DNA from: JBOFDK01 sp051650305
Lineage (GTDB): Bacteria; Bacillota; Clostridia; Lachnospirales; Cellulosilyticaceae
Direction of reading: 5' to 3'
Assembly: GCA_051650305.1 (NCBI GenBank)
Contig: JBOFIT010000034.1
Coordinates: 1-15,774 of the forward strand
Length of the DNA stretch: 15,774 bases
Positions 1-7,587 of the stretch are shown piece after piece. The notes under the pieces are model-generated. The model ran no database searches, was not told where the DNA came from, and was given only the letters and a program-made list of their open reading frames with translations. Every line of letters begins with the position of its first letter. Positions within the stretch are counted from its first letter, which is position 1. The translations under genes were made by a program, and so were the position numbers.

Positions 1-197
1 TTATGATTGCGGCTAATTTAGAAAAGTGCTGTTTAAAAAGAGCTAATTTTTTAGGTGCAGATATGAGGGATACGAATATGAAGGATACGGATTTGAGCGA
101 GAGTTTATTTTTAACTCAAATGCAGATTAACTCAGCAAAAGGGAATGCGGAGACGAAGCTTCCGTCATACTTAAGTAGACCAAGTACATGGTGTTAA
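1..197 (+). CDS. Pentapeptide-repeat protein, C-terminal fragment
   Basis: This is the 3' end of a gene that starts upstream of the window. The frame is open from the left edge, and the Met at position 3 is probably internal. About 64 residues are visible. The first half shows the A(N/D)LxxC/A periodicity of pentapeptide repeats (AANLEKC, RANFLGADM, DTNMKDTDLSESLF), which fold as a right-handed beta-helix. It ends in a tail containing LTQMQINSAKG, then TKLPSYLSRPSTWC. From memory, tails like this are common at the C-terminus of small Firmicute pentapeptide-repeat proteins. The biochemical role of such proteins is mostly unknown; some (Qnr/MfpA type) bind gyrase, but nothing here supports that. 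The gene reads into the bidirectional terminator that follows and is convergent with the MFS gene. Confidence 0.8.
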   Translation, partial: MIAANLEKCCLKRANFLGADMRDTNMKDTDLSESLFLTQMQINSAKGNAETKLPSYLSRPSTWC

Positions 198-242
198 ATT
201 TACGTGTACAATAAGAAGCATATGAAGATATAAATAAAATAA

Positions 243-294
243 AAAGAAGCCAAGCAGAGGAAGTTCGGAAATCCTCTGCTTGGCTTCTTTTTGT
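243..294. terminator. Bidirectional intrinsic terminator
   Basis: A 19-bp perfect stem (243-261 with 272-290) surrounds a 10-nt loop. It is followed by T-rich sequence on the plus strand and preceded by an A-rich run that becomes a U-tract on the minus strand. It lies between two convergent genes, so it probably ends both the pentapeptide-repeat gene and the MFS transporter gene. Confidence 0.9.
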
Positions 295-318
295 TAGGGG
301 CTATTCTTTACGAGTCCC

Positions 319-1593
319 CTAAGTGTGAGATTTTTTGCCTGTGCCGATAAAGGAAGTAGCGATGCCTAGGATAGAAATAAATAAGAAAATCCAAAAGGCT
401 TGTGTGTAGGAAGAAGACTCGTAAATACGAACCCCATCTGCCAATTCACCAGTCCATGTAAGGTCTAAGGTGCTTCCAATAATAAGAGCAATAATAGAAC
501 TGCCTAAAAATTCACCACAGTTGACGATGCTACTAGCTAAGCCACTATTCTCTGTACTAATGTACTGGGTAATATCTGTAAAGGCAAGAATGTGGGACAT
601 AGCCAAGAAGCCCATTATAAAGAATAAGATGACAAGGATGCCGAGAGGTGGCTTACCTTTGGCAACGAACAGTATATAAGTCCAACATAAGGTGATGAAG
701 ATGCAGCTTATACGTGGATAAAGATAGAGCTTGCCATCAAAAAGACTAGCGATTTTATTGACACATAAAGAACCTGCCACAAGACCGTAGATAATGAAAG
801 CCACATAAAAAGAGGCTTCTGTACTGCTCATATGGTATACAGTCTCAAGATAGCGAATGCCCCATAAGCCTGTAAGGGTAGTCGTACAACCAACTAAGGT
901 AAAGAGGACGAAGAAATTGCGCCATATATGGGAAGATAGAAGAACAACTTTTATACTAGTCCATAAAGAATGTTTTCTTTTAGAAGTAGAAGTATCAGTA
1001 CCTTGAGCATTGAGGCCGTAGTCGCTAGGTGAGTTGGCGGTAAAGAAGTGAATAAGTAAGGCTGCAATAATACAAAGGGCACCCATAAATATCATGGAAG
1101 AGCGCCATCCCATACAAAGCGCCAGAAGTGCTAGTGGGAAGGTGGCTACGATACCACCTATATTACCTATAAAGGAAAGAAGTCCAGAAGCCTTAGTGAA
1201 ATCTTCTTTGCTAAACCAAATCTGCTGTGCCTTCAGTATAGAAATGAAAATAACTGAGGTACCTAGTCCTATTAAAAATCGGCTTAGATAGGCAAGAGCA
1301 ATATTGGCTGAAAAACCAAATAAAATAGAGCCAAGTCCTGTAGAAAGCATACCGAGTATGCTTATTTTTTTATAACCTAGCCTATCCAGTAGAATGCCAG
1401 CAGGTATTTGCATCATGGCATAAGTATAAAAAGTAATAGAAGCTAAATTGCTAAGTTCAAGTGCTGTAAGCCCTAAAGAATGACTGACATCAGTAGAGAT
1501 AGCGCCAAGAGCACTACGATGAAAAAGCGCCATGACAAAAGAAAAAGCTAAGATTGTCCAAATGCGCCATTTAAAATAGTTATAAGTTTTCAT
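319..1593 (-). CDS. MFS transporter
   Basis: This 424-residue protein of the major facilitator superfamily should have about 12 membrane helices. The loop between helices 2 and 3 carries the family motif A as DRLGYKK (residues 70-76). A motif-B-like arginine lies in RFLIGLGTS (105-113). A hydrophilic central loop (about residues 188-212, rich in Ser, Thr, Lys and Asp) separates the two six-helix halves, and the length is normal for the family. The start is supported by GGGAG a few bases upstream and by a well-placed promoter. The substrate cannot be read from the sequence. The N-terminal half resembles the broad MFS_1 group that includes anion and organic-acid carriers. The gene is monocistronic and divergent from udk. 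Confidence 0.85.
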   Translation of the reverse strand: MKTYNYFKWRIWTILAFSFVMALFHRSALGAISTDVSHSLGLTALELSNLASITFYTYAMMQIPAGILLDRLGYKKISILGMLSTGLGSILFGFSANIALAYLSRFLIGLGTSVIFISILKAQQIWFSKEDFTKASGLLSFIGNIGGIVATFPLALLALCMGWRSSMIFMGALCIIAALLIHFFTANSPSDYGLNAQGTDTSTSKRKHSLWTSIKVVLLSSHIWRNFFVLFTLVGCTTTLTGLWGIRYLETVYHMSSTEASFYVAFIIYGLVAGSLCVNKIASLFDGKLYLYPRISCIFITLCWTYILFVAKGKPPLGILVILFFIMGFLAMSHILAFTDITQYISTENSGLASSIVNCGEFLGSSIIALIIGSTLDLTWTGELADGVRIYESSSYTQAFWIFLFISILGIATSFIGTGKKSHT

Positions 1594-1633
1594 ATTTTAC
1601 TCCCAAAATATATTAAAATGTAAATCTCCACTC

Positions 1634-1661
1634 ATTATAACTGAAAAAGACCTTTTGTAAA
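1634..1661 (-). promoter_or_regulatory. Promoter of the MFS transporter gene
   Basis: On the minus strand a TTTACA -35 box (1656-1661) and a perfect TATAAT -10 box (1634-1639) are separated by 16 bp. The predicted start near 1627 gives a leader of about 34 nt. This is a sigma-A-type match seen by eye. Confidence 0.6.
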
Positions 1662-1770
1662 ACAAAATTTACATAGAGTATTATGAACTAAATTACACAA
1701 ACTTAATAATAAGTAAAACAACAAAAAAGAAGAGCATGTATAAGTTAAAAATATAACGAAAGCCATTGTG

Positions 1771-1799
1771 TTTTCTAATGCTCAAGAATATGTTATGAT
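1771..1799 (+). promoter_or_regulatory. Putative extended -10 promoter of udk-buk
   Basis: TATGAT (1794-1799) is preceded by TG one base upstream, an extended -10 element. The -35 (TTTTCT, 1771-1776) is weak at 17-bp spacing. It lies about 70 bp before udk in the AT-rich divergent region. Confidence 0.4.
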
Positions 1800-1869
1800 A
1801 GATTGAAAAAATAAAAAATGAACAACAACTAGCTTAAACAACAATTAGCTTGAATAGACGGAGGGAATT

Positions 1870-2487
1870 ATGAGCGAGACAATCGTAATCGGAATAGCAG
1901 GTGGCACAGGCTCAGGAAAAACCACTTTTGCACATAAAATAAAAGATGCTTTCAAAGAGGATGTGGTGATGTTATGCCATGATTATTATTATAAAGCAAA
2001 TTCCCACTTACCTTTTGAAGAAAGAGTTAAACTTAATTATGATCATCCGGATGCTATGGAGACAGAACTTCTGATCGAGCATGTCAATAGATTAAAAGAC
2101 GGTGAGACGATTGAACATCCAGTATACTCTTTTGTAGAGCATACACGAATGGAAGAGACAGTAACTGTTAAGCCGGCAAAGGTTATCATGGTTGAGGGGA
2201 TACTTATCTTTGAAAACAAAGAGCTATGTGACTTATGTGACATCAAAGTATTTGTAGATACAGATGCAGATGTTCGCATTTTAAGAAGACTTATGCGAGA
2301 TGTTAAAGACAGAGGGCGAGATATTGATTCAGTAGTTGATCAATATTTAAATACTGTAAAGCCTATGCACGAACAATTCGTAGATCCGAGCAAAAAACGT
2401 GCAGACGTTATTATCCCAGAGGGGGGATTTAACTCTGTAGCATTAGAAATGTTGCTAGAGAGAATACGTAATTTTATCAATGCATAG
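1870..2487 (+). CDS. udk: Uridine kinase
   Basis: Uridine/cytidine kinase phosphorylates uridine or cytidine to the monophosphate in pyrimidine salvage; it acts in the cytoplasm. The 205-residue length is typical of the bacterial enzyme. The Walker A P-loop GGTGSGKT (residues 11-18) is intact. It is followed by the HDYYYK segment and DHPDAMET, both hallmarks of the Udk family. Further on are EGILIF and the lid-type stretch with RDVKDRGRD. The start is fixed by GGAGGG immediately upstream. Udk is 55 bp from buk in the same orientation with no terminator between them, so the two are probably co-transcribed. Confidence 0.93.
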   Translation: MSETIVIGIAGGTGSGKTTFAHKIKDAFKEDVVMLCHDYYYKANSHLPFEERVKLNYDHPDAMETELLIEHVNRLKDGETIEHPVYSFVEHTRMEETVTVKPAKVIMVEGILIFENKELCDLCDIKVFVDTDADVRILRRLMRDVKDRGRDIDSVVDQYLNTVKPMHEQFVDPSKKRADVIIPEGGFNSVALEMLLERIRNFINA

Positions 2488-2542
2488 TACGAGGTAGAAA
2501 AAATAATCTAGAATAAAACAACATATAGGAGACACAATTATT

Positions 2543-3610
2543 ATGCCAAACTATAAGATTTTATCCATTAATCCAGGTTCCACATCTACTAAAATAGCTT
2601 TATTCGAAGACAAGGAACTTGTATTTGAACAAGTATTACGTCATGAAGCAGAAGACTTAGCAAAGTTCGAAAAGCTTATCGATCAGTATGAATACAGAAA
2701 AACAATGATTTTAGACTTCTTAAAAGAGAAGAATGTAGAAATCAAAGATATTGATGCACTATCGGCACGTGGAGGACTTATTGGTCCTATTCCAAGTGGT
2801 ACTTATAAAATCAATGAGGCATTGGTTGATAGACTTACAAATAATATGCTTCATTCTTCTAATTTAGCAGGTATTATTGCCAATGATTTATCAAAAGAAT
2901 ATGGTATGCCAGCATTCATCACAGACCCTGTAACAACAGATGAAATGGATGATATAGCACGTATTACAGGTATTCCAGGTATTAAGAGAAAGAGTCAATT
3001 CCATGCTCTTAATCAAAAGGCTATTGCAAAGCGTATTGCAAAAGAAAGAAACTTAAGCTATGACGAAGCAAACTTTATTGTGGTACACATCGGTGGTGGA
3101 GTAAGTATCGGTGCACATAAAGCTGGAAAAGTTGTAGATGTACACAATGCTATTGATGGTGATGGTCCAATGGCACCGACAAGAGCAGGAAGTGTACCAG
3201 TAGATGAAATTATTAAGTTATGTTTTTCAGGAAAATATACAGAAAAAGAACTTATTGAATTTGTATCTCAAAAAGCAGGACTTAGTGCATACCTTGGAAC
3301 AAGTGATGTAAGAGATGTTCAAGATATGATGGCAGAAGGCAACAAAGAAGCAGAAATGCTTTACAATGCGATGGCATACCAAATCTGTAAATGGGTAGGG
3401 GCAATGGCAACTGTTCTTAAAGGAAAAGTTGATGGAATTATCATTACAGGTGGTGTAGCTTATTCAAACCAATTTGTGAGGCTTCTAAAAGAACGTATTG
3501 ATTTTATCGCAGAAGTAATCGTAGCTCCAGGAGAAGATGAGATGCTTGCTTTAGCAGAAGGTGCACTTCGTGTTTTAAACGGAGAAGAAAAAGAGAAAAT
3601 TTACGAATAA
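2543..3610 (+). CDS. buk: Butyrate kinase
   Basis: Butyrate kinase (acetokinase family, ASKHA fold) interconverts butyryl phosphate plus ADP with butyrate plus ATP. It is the ATP-yielding last step of butyrate fermentation, and can also act on branched-chain acyl phosphates. Its 355 residues match the usual length. Visible motifs are the N-terminal phosphate-binding NPGSTSTK (10-17), ARGG with GPIPSGTY (75-88), and the second phosphate loop HIGGGVSIG (182-190). NAIDGDGPMAPTRAG (from about 202) and the C-terminal adenosine segment IIITGGVAYS are also present. AGGAG lies about 11 nt before the ATG. The usual partner, phosphate butyryltransferase (ptb), is not adjacent: udk lies upstream and a terminator follows. 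The enzyme could therefore belong to a split pathway or be a branched-chain paralogue. Confidence 0.92.
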   Translation: MPNYKILSINPGSTSTKIALFEDKELVFEQVLRHEAEDLAKFEKLIDQYEYRKTMILDFLKEKNVEIKDIDALSARGGLIGPIPSGTYKINEALVDRLTNNMLHSSNLAGIIANDLSKEYGMPAFITDPVTTDEMDDIARITGIPGIKRKSQFHALNQKAIAKRIAKERNLSYDEANFIVVHIGGGVSIGAHKAGKVVDVHNAIDGDGPMAPTRAGSVPVDEIIKLCFSGKYTEKELIEFVSQKAGLSAYLGTSDVRDVQDMMAEGNKEAEMLYNAMAYQICKWVGAMATVLKGKVDGIIITGGVAYSNQFVRLLKERIDFIAEVIVAPGEDEMLALAEGALRVLNGEEKEKIYE

Positions 3611-3619
3611 ATAGATGAG

Positions 3620-3644
3620 AAAGAGCCGAAAGGCTCTTTTTTTT
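3620..3644 (+). terminator. Intrinsic terminator of udk-buk
   Basis: An 8-bp stem (3620-3627 with 3632-3639) closed by a GAAA tetraloop is followed by an uninterrupted T-run, ten bases after the buk stop codon. Confidence 0.92.
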
Positions 3645-3972
3645 GTCCTTTTTTATAAGTAGATATTTAGATATGAGATAAAAAAACAGTGAGAAGTGGC
3701 AAAAGAATTGTGCCTCGGAATTAGAAAATTAATGAGTTAACATAAGTTAAAAAAATATCAATCTGTGAAAAATAGGAGTTAAATATTTAACAATAATAAA
3801 ATAGGGCGAAGTTAACATAAAAATATATAAACGTATCGAAGATTTATTGGAATAAAATAGGTAAAATACACTAAAACACAAGTGGAAACTTCTGACAAAC
3901 AGAATAAATAAAGTATAGCAAAAGATTTTGATTTGAATAAGAGGTGGGAAACAAATAAAGAAGGCAAAAACA
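3645..3972. other. AT-rich non-coding stretch
   Basis: No convincing gene is present in this stretch between the buk terminator and the terminator of the regulator. It is very AT-rich. It contains a 14-bp perfect palindrome GTTAAATATTTAAC (3778-3791) and two copies of AGTTAACATAA (3735-3745 and 3810-3820). The one longer open frame, on the minus strand, has a low-complexity Phe/Leu/Ile-rich translation and no ribosome binding site. The function of the repeats is unknown. Confidence 0.6.
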
Positions 3973-4005
3973 AAAGCGCATCGTCTTGGGGGGACGATGC
4001 GCTTT
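3973..4005 (-). terminator. Intrinsic terminator of the RpiR-family regulator gene
   Basis: A 13-bp perfect GC-rich stem (3973-3985 with 3993-4005) surrounds a 7-nt loop. Read on the minus strand it runs straight into a U-rich tract and sits about 20 bp beyond the stop codon of the regulator. Confidence 0.9.
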
Positions 4006-4026
4006 ATATAAATTAAAAGGAGAAAG

Positions 4027-4893
4027 CTAGAGGAGTTTCTTGGCCGTAACAGCAGCTGTGATGCCAAGGTTTTTGGTGCAGTGCATTTGATTCATAAACC
4101 AGTATTGGTTGAAGAGAACATCGATTACCATGAGTTGAGCTACTTTAGCAGCTACAGAGCCTACTTGGAGAGGTCCTTCATTAGAGCCACAAACTAAAAT
4201 AGCGTCTGCATAAGATGCTGCTGGTGATTCAGGGAAATGAGTAACTACAATCACTTTAGCACCATTTTCTTTGGCGATGGGCAAGATGTCTAACATATCT
4301 CGTGTGGCACCAAAGTAAGAGAAGAAGAGGATGGTATCCCCAGGCTCTAGAAGTGATGCAATGACAGCTTGGTGATGTGTATCTGCTATATGAAAGAACT
4401 TTGGCGATATAGAGAGGAAGCGGTTCCAAGCTTCCATTGCTATGATGAGAGAACCACCATGGCCAAAGCAGTAGACTTTCTTAGATTCAGTTAGAATTTG
4501 GGCAGCTGTTGTGACAGAAGTAGCATCCAGTAATTCAATGGTTTGAGACAGTGCATTGACTTGAGAGGTGTAAAGCTTTTGGCACATGGTATTAAAGTCA
4601 TCGTGTGGATTAACTTTGCCATAAATGGGGAAGTCAGAAGTCGTATTAGGCGTCTCATACTGACAAAGAGATTTTGCAAGTGCTAGCTTAAATTCATTGT
4701 AGCCACCGAAACCTAGGGATTTACAAAAACGTACAATAGTAGCTTCGCCAACATGACATTGGACAGCGAGTTGAGCAATGGAGAAATACTCCACATTTTC
4801 TCTATTTGAAAAAATATAGTCTGCAATTTTCTTTTCGGAGCGGGTAAGTTTACCGTAGCAGGTGGTTAGGTTATCAAAAACATTAGAACTCAT
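4027..4893 (-). CDS. RpiR/MurR-family regulator of the sialic acid operon
   Basis: This 288-residue transcription factor has the RpiR layout. An N-terminal helix-turn-helix lies at about residues 1-77, with the recognition region SIAQLAVQCHVGEATIVRFCKSLGFGGYNEFK inside 38-69. A C-terminal SIS sugar-phosphate-binding domain spans about 126-260, with VYCFGHGGS and an ILFFSYFGATRDM segment. RpiR proteins bind palindromes and respond to phosphosugars. In sialate loci the known effector of the NanR-type member is ManNAc-6-P. By position, divergent from the sialate operon, it is the likely NanR equivalent; this is inference. GAGG lies about 9 nt before the ATG. The protein could repress or activate; the sequence does not decide. 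Confidence 0.85.
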   Translation of the reverse strand: MSSNVFDNLTTCYGKLTRSEKKIADYIFSNRENVEYFSIAQLAVQCHVGEATIVRFCKSLGFGGYNEFKLALAKSLCQYETPNTTSDFPIYGKVNPHDDFNTMCQKLYTSQVNALSQTIELLDATSVTTAAQILTESKKVYCFGHGGSLIIAMEAWNRFLSISPKFFHIADTHHQAVIASLLEPGDTILFFSYFGATRDMLDILPIAKENGAKVIVVTHFPESPAASYADAILVCGSNEGPLQVGSVAAKVAQLMVIDVLFNQYWFMNQMHCTKNLGITAAVTAKKLL

Positions 4894-4932
4894 GGGCGTA
4901 ACCTCGCTTTTTTTATATATATTTTTAAAGAC

Positions 4933-4961
4933 AGTATAAAGTATGATATGAGTTTGTACAA
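4933..4961 (-). promoter_or_regulatory. Putative promoter of the RpiR-family regulator gene
   Basis: On the minus strand TTGTAC (4956-4961) and TATACT (4933-4938) lie 17 bp apart. The predicted leader is about 33 nt. The -10 is good and the -35 matches only in TTG. Confidence 0.45.
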
Positions 4962-5007
4962 TAAAGTTATGACTAGAACAATAAAAATTGTGAAAATTAA
5001 ACTAAAA

Positions 5008-5030
5008 TGAAATAATATTTTGTTATTTTA
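5008..5030. promoter_or_regulatory. Candidate operator in the divergent control region
   Basis: An inverted repeat AAATAA/TTATTT (5010-5015 with 5023-5028) lies between the two divergent candidate promoters. This is where an RpiR-type regulator could control both. The arms are AT-only, so chance is a real possibility. Confidence 0.3.
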
Positions 5031-5036
5031 AGACAA

Positions 5037-5065
5037 TTGAAAAAACACTCCAATGGGTGTACGAT
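5037..5065 (+). promoter_or_regulatory. Putative promoter of the sialic acid operon, with an inverted repeat in the spacer
   Basis: TTGAAA (5037-5042) and TACGAT (5060-5065) are separated by exactly 17 bp. The spacer contains an imperfect inverted repeat, ACACTC-CAAT-GGGTGT (5045-5060, one T-G pair). A protein bound there would block RNA polymerase. The transcript would start near 5072, leaving a leader of about 77 nt. Confidence 0.5.
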
Positions 5066-5079
5066 GATGTTAGTAAGAT

Positions 5080-5123
5080 TAAACAATATTTCACCTAAAG
5101 GGTAGGTGAAGTATAAACAATAT
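5080..5123 (+). repeat. Direct repeats flanking a hairpin in the sialate operon leader
   Basis: TAAACAATAT occurs twice (5080-5089 and 5114-5123). Between the copies is a perfect 7-bp inverted repeat TTCACCT/AGGTGAA (5090-5096 with 5104-5110) around a 7-nt loop. The unit lies in the predicted 5' leader, ending about 13 bp before the Shine-Dalgarno of the binding-protein gene. It may be an operator or a leader RNA structure; there is no T-run, so it is not a terminator. Confidence 0.55.
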
Positions 5124-5148
5124 GTCAAATATATCTAAGGAGGCAATT

Positions 5149-6525
5149 ATGAGAAAACTATTTACTTTATTGCTTACGGCTACCATGTTGACAGCATCGC
5201 TTGCAGGATGTGCCACTTCACCAACACAGCAACCAAGTGGTAATAATGGAGGGACGACACAGACGACACCTACTCCAGAGATCACACCACCAGATGATCC
5301 TACTCAACTTAAAGCAGACTTAACGTGGTGGGCATTCCCAACCTTCTCGACTACATATGCGGCGGGCGAATATGAGAAACAAATGGTAGAAGCTTTTAAT
5401 GAAAAGTATCCAAATGTGAATGTAAAAGTAGAAATGATTGACTTTACTTCTGGGCCAGAAAAAATCATTGCCGCTATCCAAGGTGGTACAGCACCAGATA
5501 TTTTATTTGATGCACCAGGACGTATCGTAGATTATGGTAAGAACGGTAAGTTAGCTAAATTAGATGACATGTTTACTGAGGATTTCAAAAAGGATGTAAA
5601 TAATGAGAATGTCCTTGCATCTTGCTCAGATGGTTCTAGCTATTGGATGTATCCTCTCTCATCAGCACCATTTATCATGGCAGTAGATCAAGCTGTCCTT
5701 GAAAAAGAAGGTCTCATGGACTTAGTACCTACAGAAGGGGACCGTACATGGACTACTGATGAATTTACAAAGCTTAACGAAGAGTTAGCAGCACGTGGTT
5801 ACAAAAACGGTATTGTATTCTGTAGTGGTCAAGGTGGAGACCAAGGGACACGTGCCTTTGTATCTAACCTTTATAGCTCAAGTATCACTGATAAAGACTT
5901 ATCAGCATATACAATCAATGATGCAAATGGTGTCAAAGCGGTACAATATACAGCGGACCAAGTAAAAGCAGGCAATCTTGTAAATGGTAGTGCTTACAAT
6001 GGTGGCGAAGCAATCGAGCAATTTGTATCTGGTAATGTAACAACTACACTTCTCTGGGCACCAGTTAATGAAGTGAATAATAAAGATACTTTAGAAGCTT
6101 CTGGTGTTAAACCACTGAGTTTACCACTTCCATCAGATGATGGCACACCTAATCTTGAGTTCCTCGTAAATGGTTTCTGTGTATTTGACAATGGTGATGC
6201 AAATAAAATTGCAGCATCTAAAGAGTTTATCAAGTTTATCTGTGATGATTCAGAGTGGGGTCCTAAGAATGTTGTAGCATCTAAAGGCTTCCCAGTTAGA
6301 GAAAGCTTCGGAAACTTATATCCAGGAGATGACAACATGGCATTCTATGCTAGCATGTCAAAATTCTATGGTACTTACTATAACACAATTGATGGCTTTG
6401 CAACAATGCGTCCAGCATGGTTCTCAAATCTTCAAGCTGCATTAGCAGGAGATAAGACAGCTCAGCAAGCGATGGATGACTTTGTTAAAGAGTCCAATGC
6501 ATCTATTGCGGCTAATAAAAAGTAG
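5149..6525 (+). CDS. ABC transporter sugar-binding lipoprotein (probably sialic acid)
   Basis: This is an extracellular solute-binding protein of family 1 (CUT1 class), 458 residues from the chosen start. That start is set by a perfect AAGGAGG (5137-5143) five bases upstream. An in-frame ATG at 5122 lacks such a site and would misplace the signal peptide. Residues 1-21 form a lipoprotein signal with lipobox LAGC and lipidated Cys21. A flexible Thr/Pro/Gln/Asn-rich linker follows to about residue 50. Then come typical family features: LTWWAFPTF, the early FNEKYPNVNVKVE strand, and GTAPDILFDAPGR. The ligand is inferred from the downstream Neu5Ac catabolic genes, not from binding residues. Another sialoside or N-acylated sugar remains possible. 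Confidence 0.85.
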   Translation: MRKLFTLLLTATMLTASLAGCATSPTQQPSGNNGGTTQTTPTPEITPPDDPTQLKADLTWWAFPTFSTTYAAGEYEKQMVEAFNEKYPNVNVKVEMIDFTSGPEKIIAAIQGGTAPDILFDAPGRIVDYGKNGKLAKLDDMFTEDFKKDVNNENVLASCSDGSSYWMYPLSSAPFIMAVDQAVLEKEGLMDLVPTEGDRTWTTDEFTKLNEELAARGYKNGIVFCSGQGGDQGTRAFVSNLYSSSITDKDLSAYTINDANGVKAVQYTADQVKAGNLVNGSAYNGGEAIEQFVSGNVTTTLLWAPVNEVNNKDTLEASGVKPLSLPLPSDDGTPNLEFLVNGFCVFDNGDANKIAASKEFIKFICDDSEWGPKNVVASKGFPVRESFGNLYPGDDNMAFYASMSKFYGTYYNTIDGFATMRPAWFSNLQAALAGDKTAQQAMDDFVKESNASIAANKK

Positions 6526-6535
6526 TATAGAAAAT

Positions 6536-6571
6536 GAAGGCTGCTTGCTGTTAAGGTAGGTAGCCTTCTTT
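6536..6571 (+). promoter_or_regulatory. Intercistronic stem-loop between binding-protein and permease genes
   Basis: In the plus-strand RNA, 6536-6549 can pair with 6555-6568 as a continuous 14-bp stem with several G-U pairs and a 5-nt loop. Only a short TTTG follows. The G-U pairs would be A-C mismatches in the opposite RNA, so the structure is specific to the operon transcript. Such elements after binding-protein genes often stabilise or partially terminate mRNA so that more binding protein than permease is made; that role is inferred here. Confidence 0.6.
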
Positions 6572-6610
6572 GTTAAATAACATATAAGACCAGTAAGGGG
6601 GATTGGGCAC

Positions 6611-7573
6611 ATGCAAACAAATACAACACTTAAAGAGTCGGATAAGCCAAAGAAGCTTTCATTAGGAAAGAAACTAAAAAATTGGTATGAGCATTGGCCT
6701 TTAAAAGCACGAGAGACGCTCGTATCTTATTTATTTCTTCTTCCAGCACTTTTCTTTTTCTTCTTCTTTGTCATTTATCCAATGGGAACGGGAATTATAA
6801 CAAGCTTTTTTAATTATACAATGGATAAAATGGACTTTGTGGGACTGGGGAATTACATAGAGCTTTTTCAAAACGCAAACTTTCTAAAATCCATGAAAAA
6901 CACAGTAATGTTAGTAGTAGGTGTCGTACCCCTTATTGTGCTTTTTAGTATCATTGTATCCGTTACTATTTATGAAAAAAATGCTTATGTACGAAGCTTT
7001 TTCCGCGGTGTATTTTATTTACCAGTTGTTACAGGGACAGTATCTGTCGTTGTCGTATGGAAATGGATTTTTGACCCAATGAACGGTATCCTTAACTACA
7101 TTTTAATGGAGTGGGGAATGATTGATCAGCCTATCATGTGGTTGGCGGATAAACGGTATGCACTCCTTTGTATCTTGGTGGTGTTACTAACGACGTCGGT
7201 GGGGCAGCCTATCGTGCTTTATGTAGCGGCACTTGGGAATTTAGATCCGACTCATATAGAGGCAGCGGAAATAGATGGGGCAAATAGATGGCAGGTATTT
7301 AGACATATCAAGATGCCAGGTATTCTTCCTACGACCCTTTATGTTGTGGTTATTACTACCATTAACTCATTCCAGTGCTTCTCGCTCATTCAGCTTCTGA
7401 CGTCTGGAGGACCGAATTATAATACAAGTACGATTATGTACCTCTTATATGAGACCGCCTTCAAGCAATATCGCTTTGGTTATGCAAATGCCATGGGTGT
7501 TATTCTGATGGTAATCATAGGTATCATTAGCTTTGCACAGTTTAAGTGGTTAGGCACAGATGTAGAATACTAA
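6611..7573 (+). CDS. ABC sugar transporter permease 1 (MalF-like, CUT1)
   Basis: This 320-residue inner-membrane permease of the binding-protein-dependent family would be one half of the translocation channel. A charged cytoplasmic N-terminus (about 1-36) precedes the first helix, which is rich in Leu and Phe (37-57). About six helices follow. The EAA loop that docks the ATPase is intact: EAAEIDGANRWQVFRHIKMP (217-236). The ribosome binding site is a somewhat irregular AAGGGGG about 10 nt upstream. The gene follows the binding protein by 85 bp and precedes permease 2 by 14 bp. Confidence 0.9.
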   Translation: MQTNTTLKESDKPKKLSLGKKLKNWYEHWPLKARETLVSYLFLLPALFFFFFFVIYPMGTGIITSFFNYTMDKMDFVGLGNYIELFQNANFLKSMKNTVMLVVGVVPLIVLFSIIVSVTIYEKNAYVRSFFRGVFYLPVVTGTVSVVVVWKWIFDPMNGILNYILMEWGMIDQPIMWLADKRYALLCILVVLLTTSVGQPIVLYVAALGNLDPTHIEAAEIDGANRWQVFRHIKMPGILPTTLYVVVITTINSFQCFSLIQLLTSGGPNYNTSTIMYLLYETAFKQYRFGYANAMGVILMVIIGIISFAQFKWLGTDVEY

Positions 7574-7587
7574 AAGGAGTGGAAGAA

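Noticed and set aside
3747..4067. 106-codon open frame on the minus strand
   Set aside because: It overlaps the end of the regulator gene and its terminator, has a low-complexity Phe/Leu/Ile translation typical of AT-rich non-coding DNA, and has no ribosome site.
5122..5148. Upstream in-frame ATG for the binding protein
   Set aside because: It would put nine polar residues before the lipoprotein signal, and the AAGGAGG site serves the ATG at 5149.
7546..7587. Upstream in-frame ATG for permease 2
   Set aside because: It overlaps permease 1 without a ribosome site; AAAGGAG precedes the ATG at 7588.
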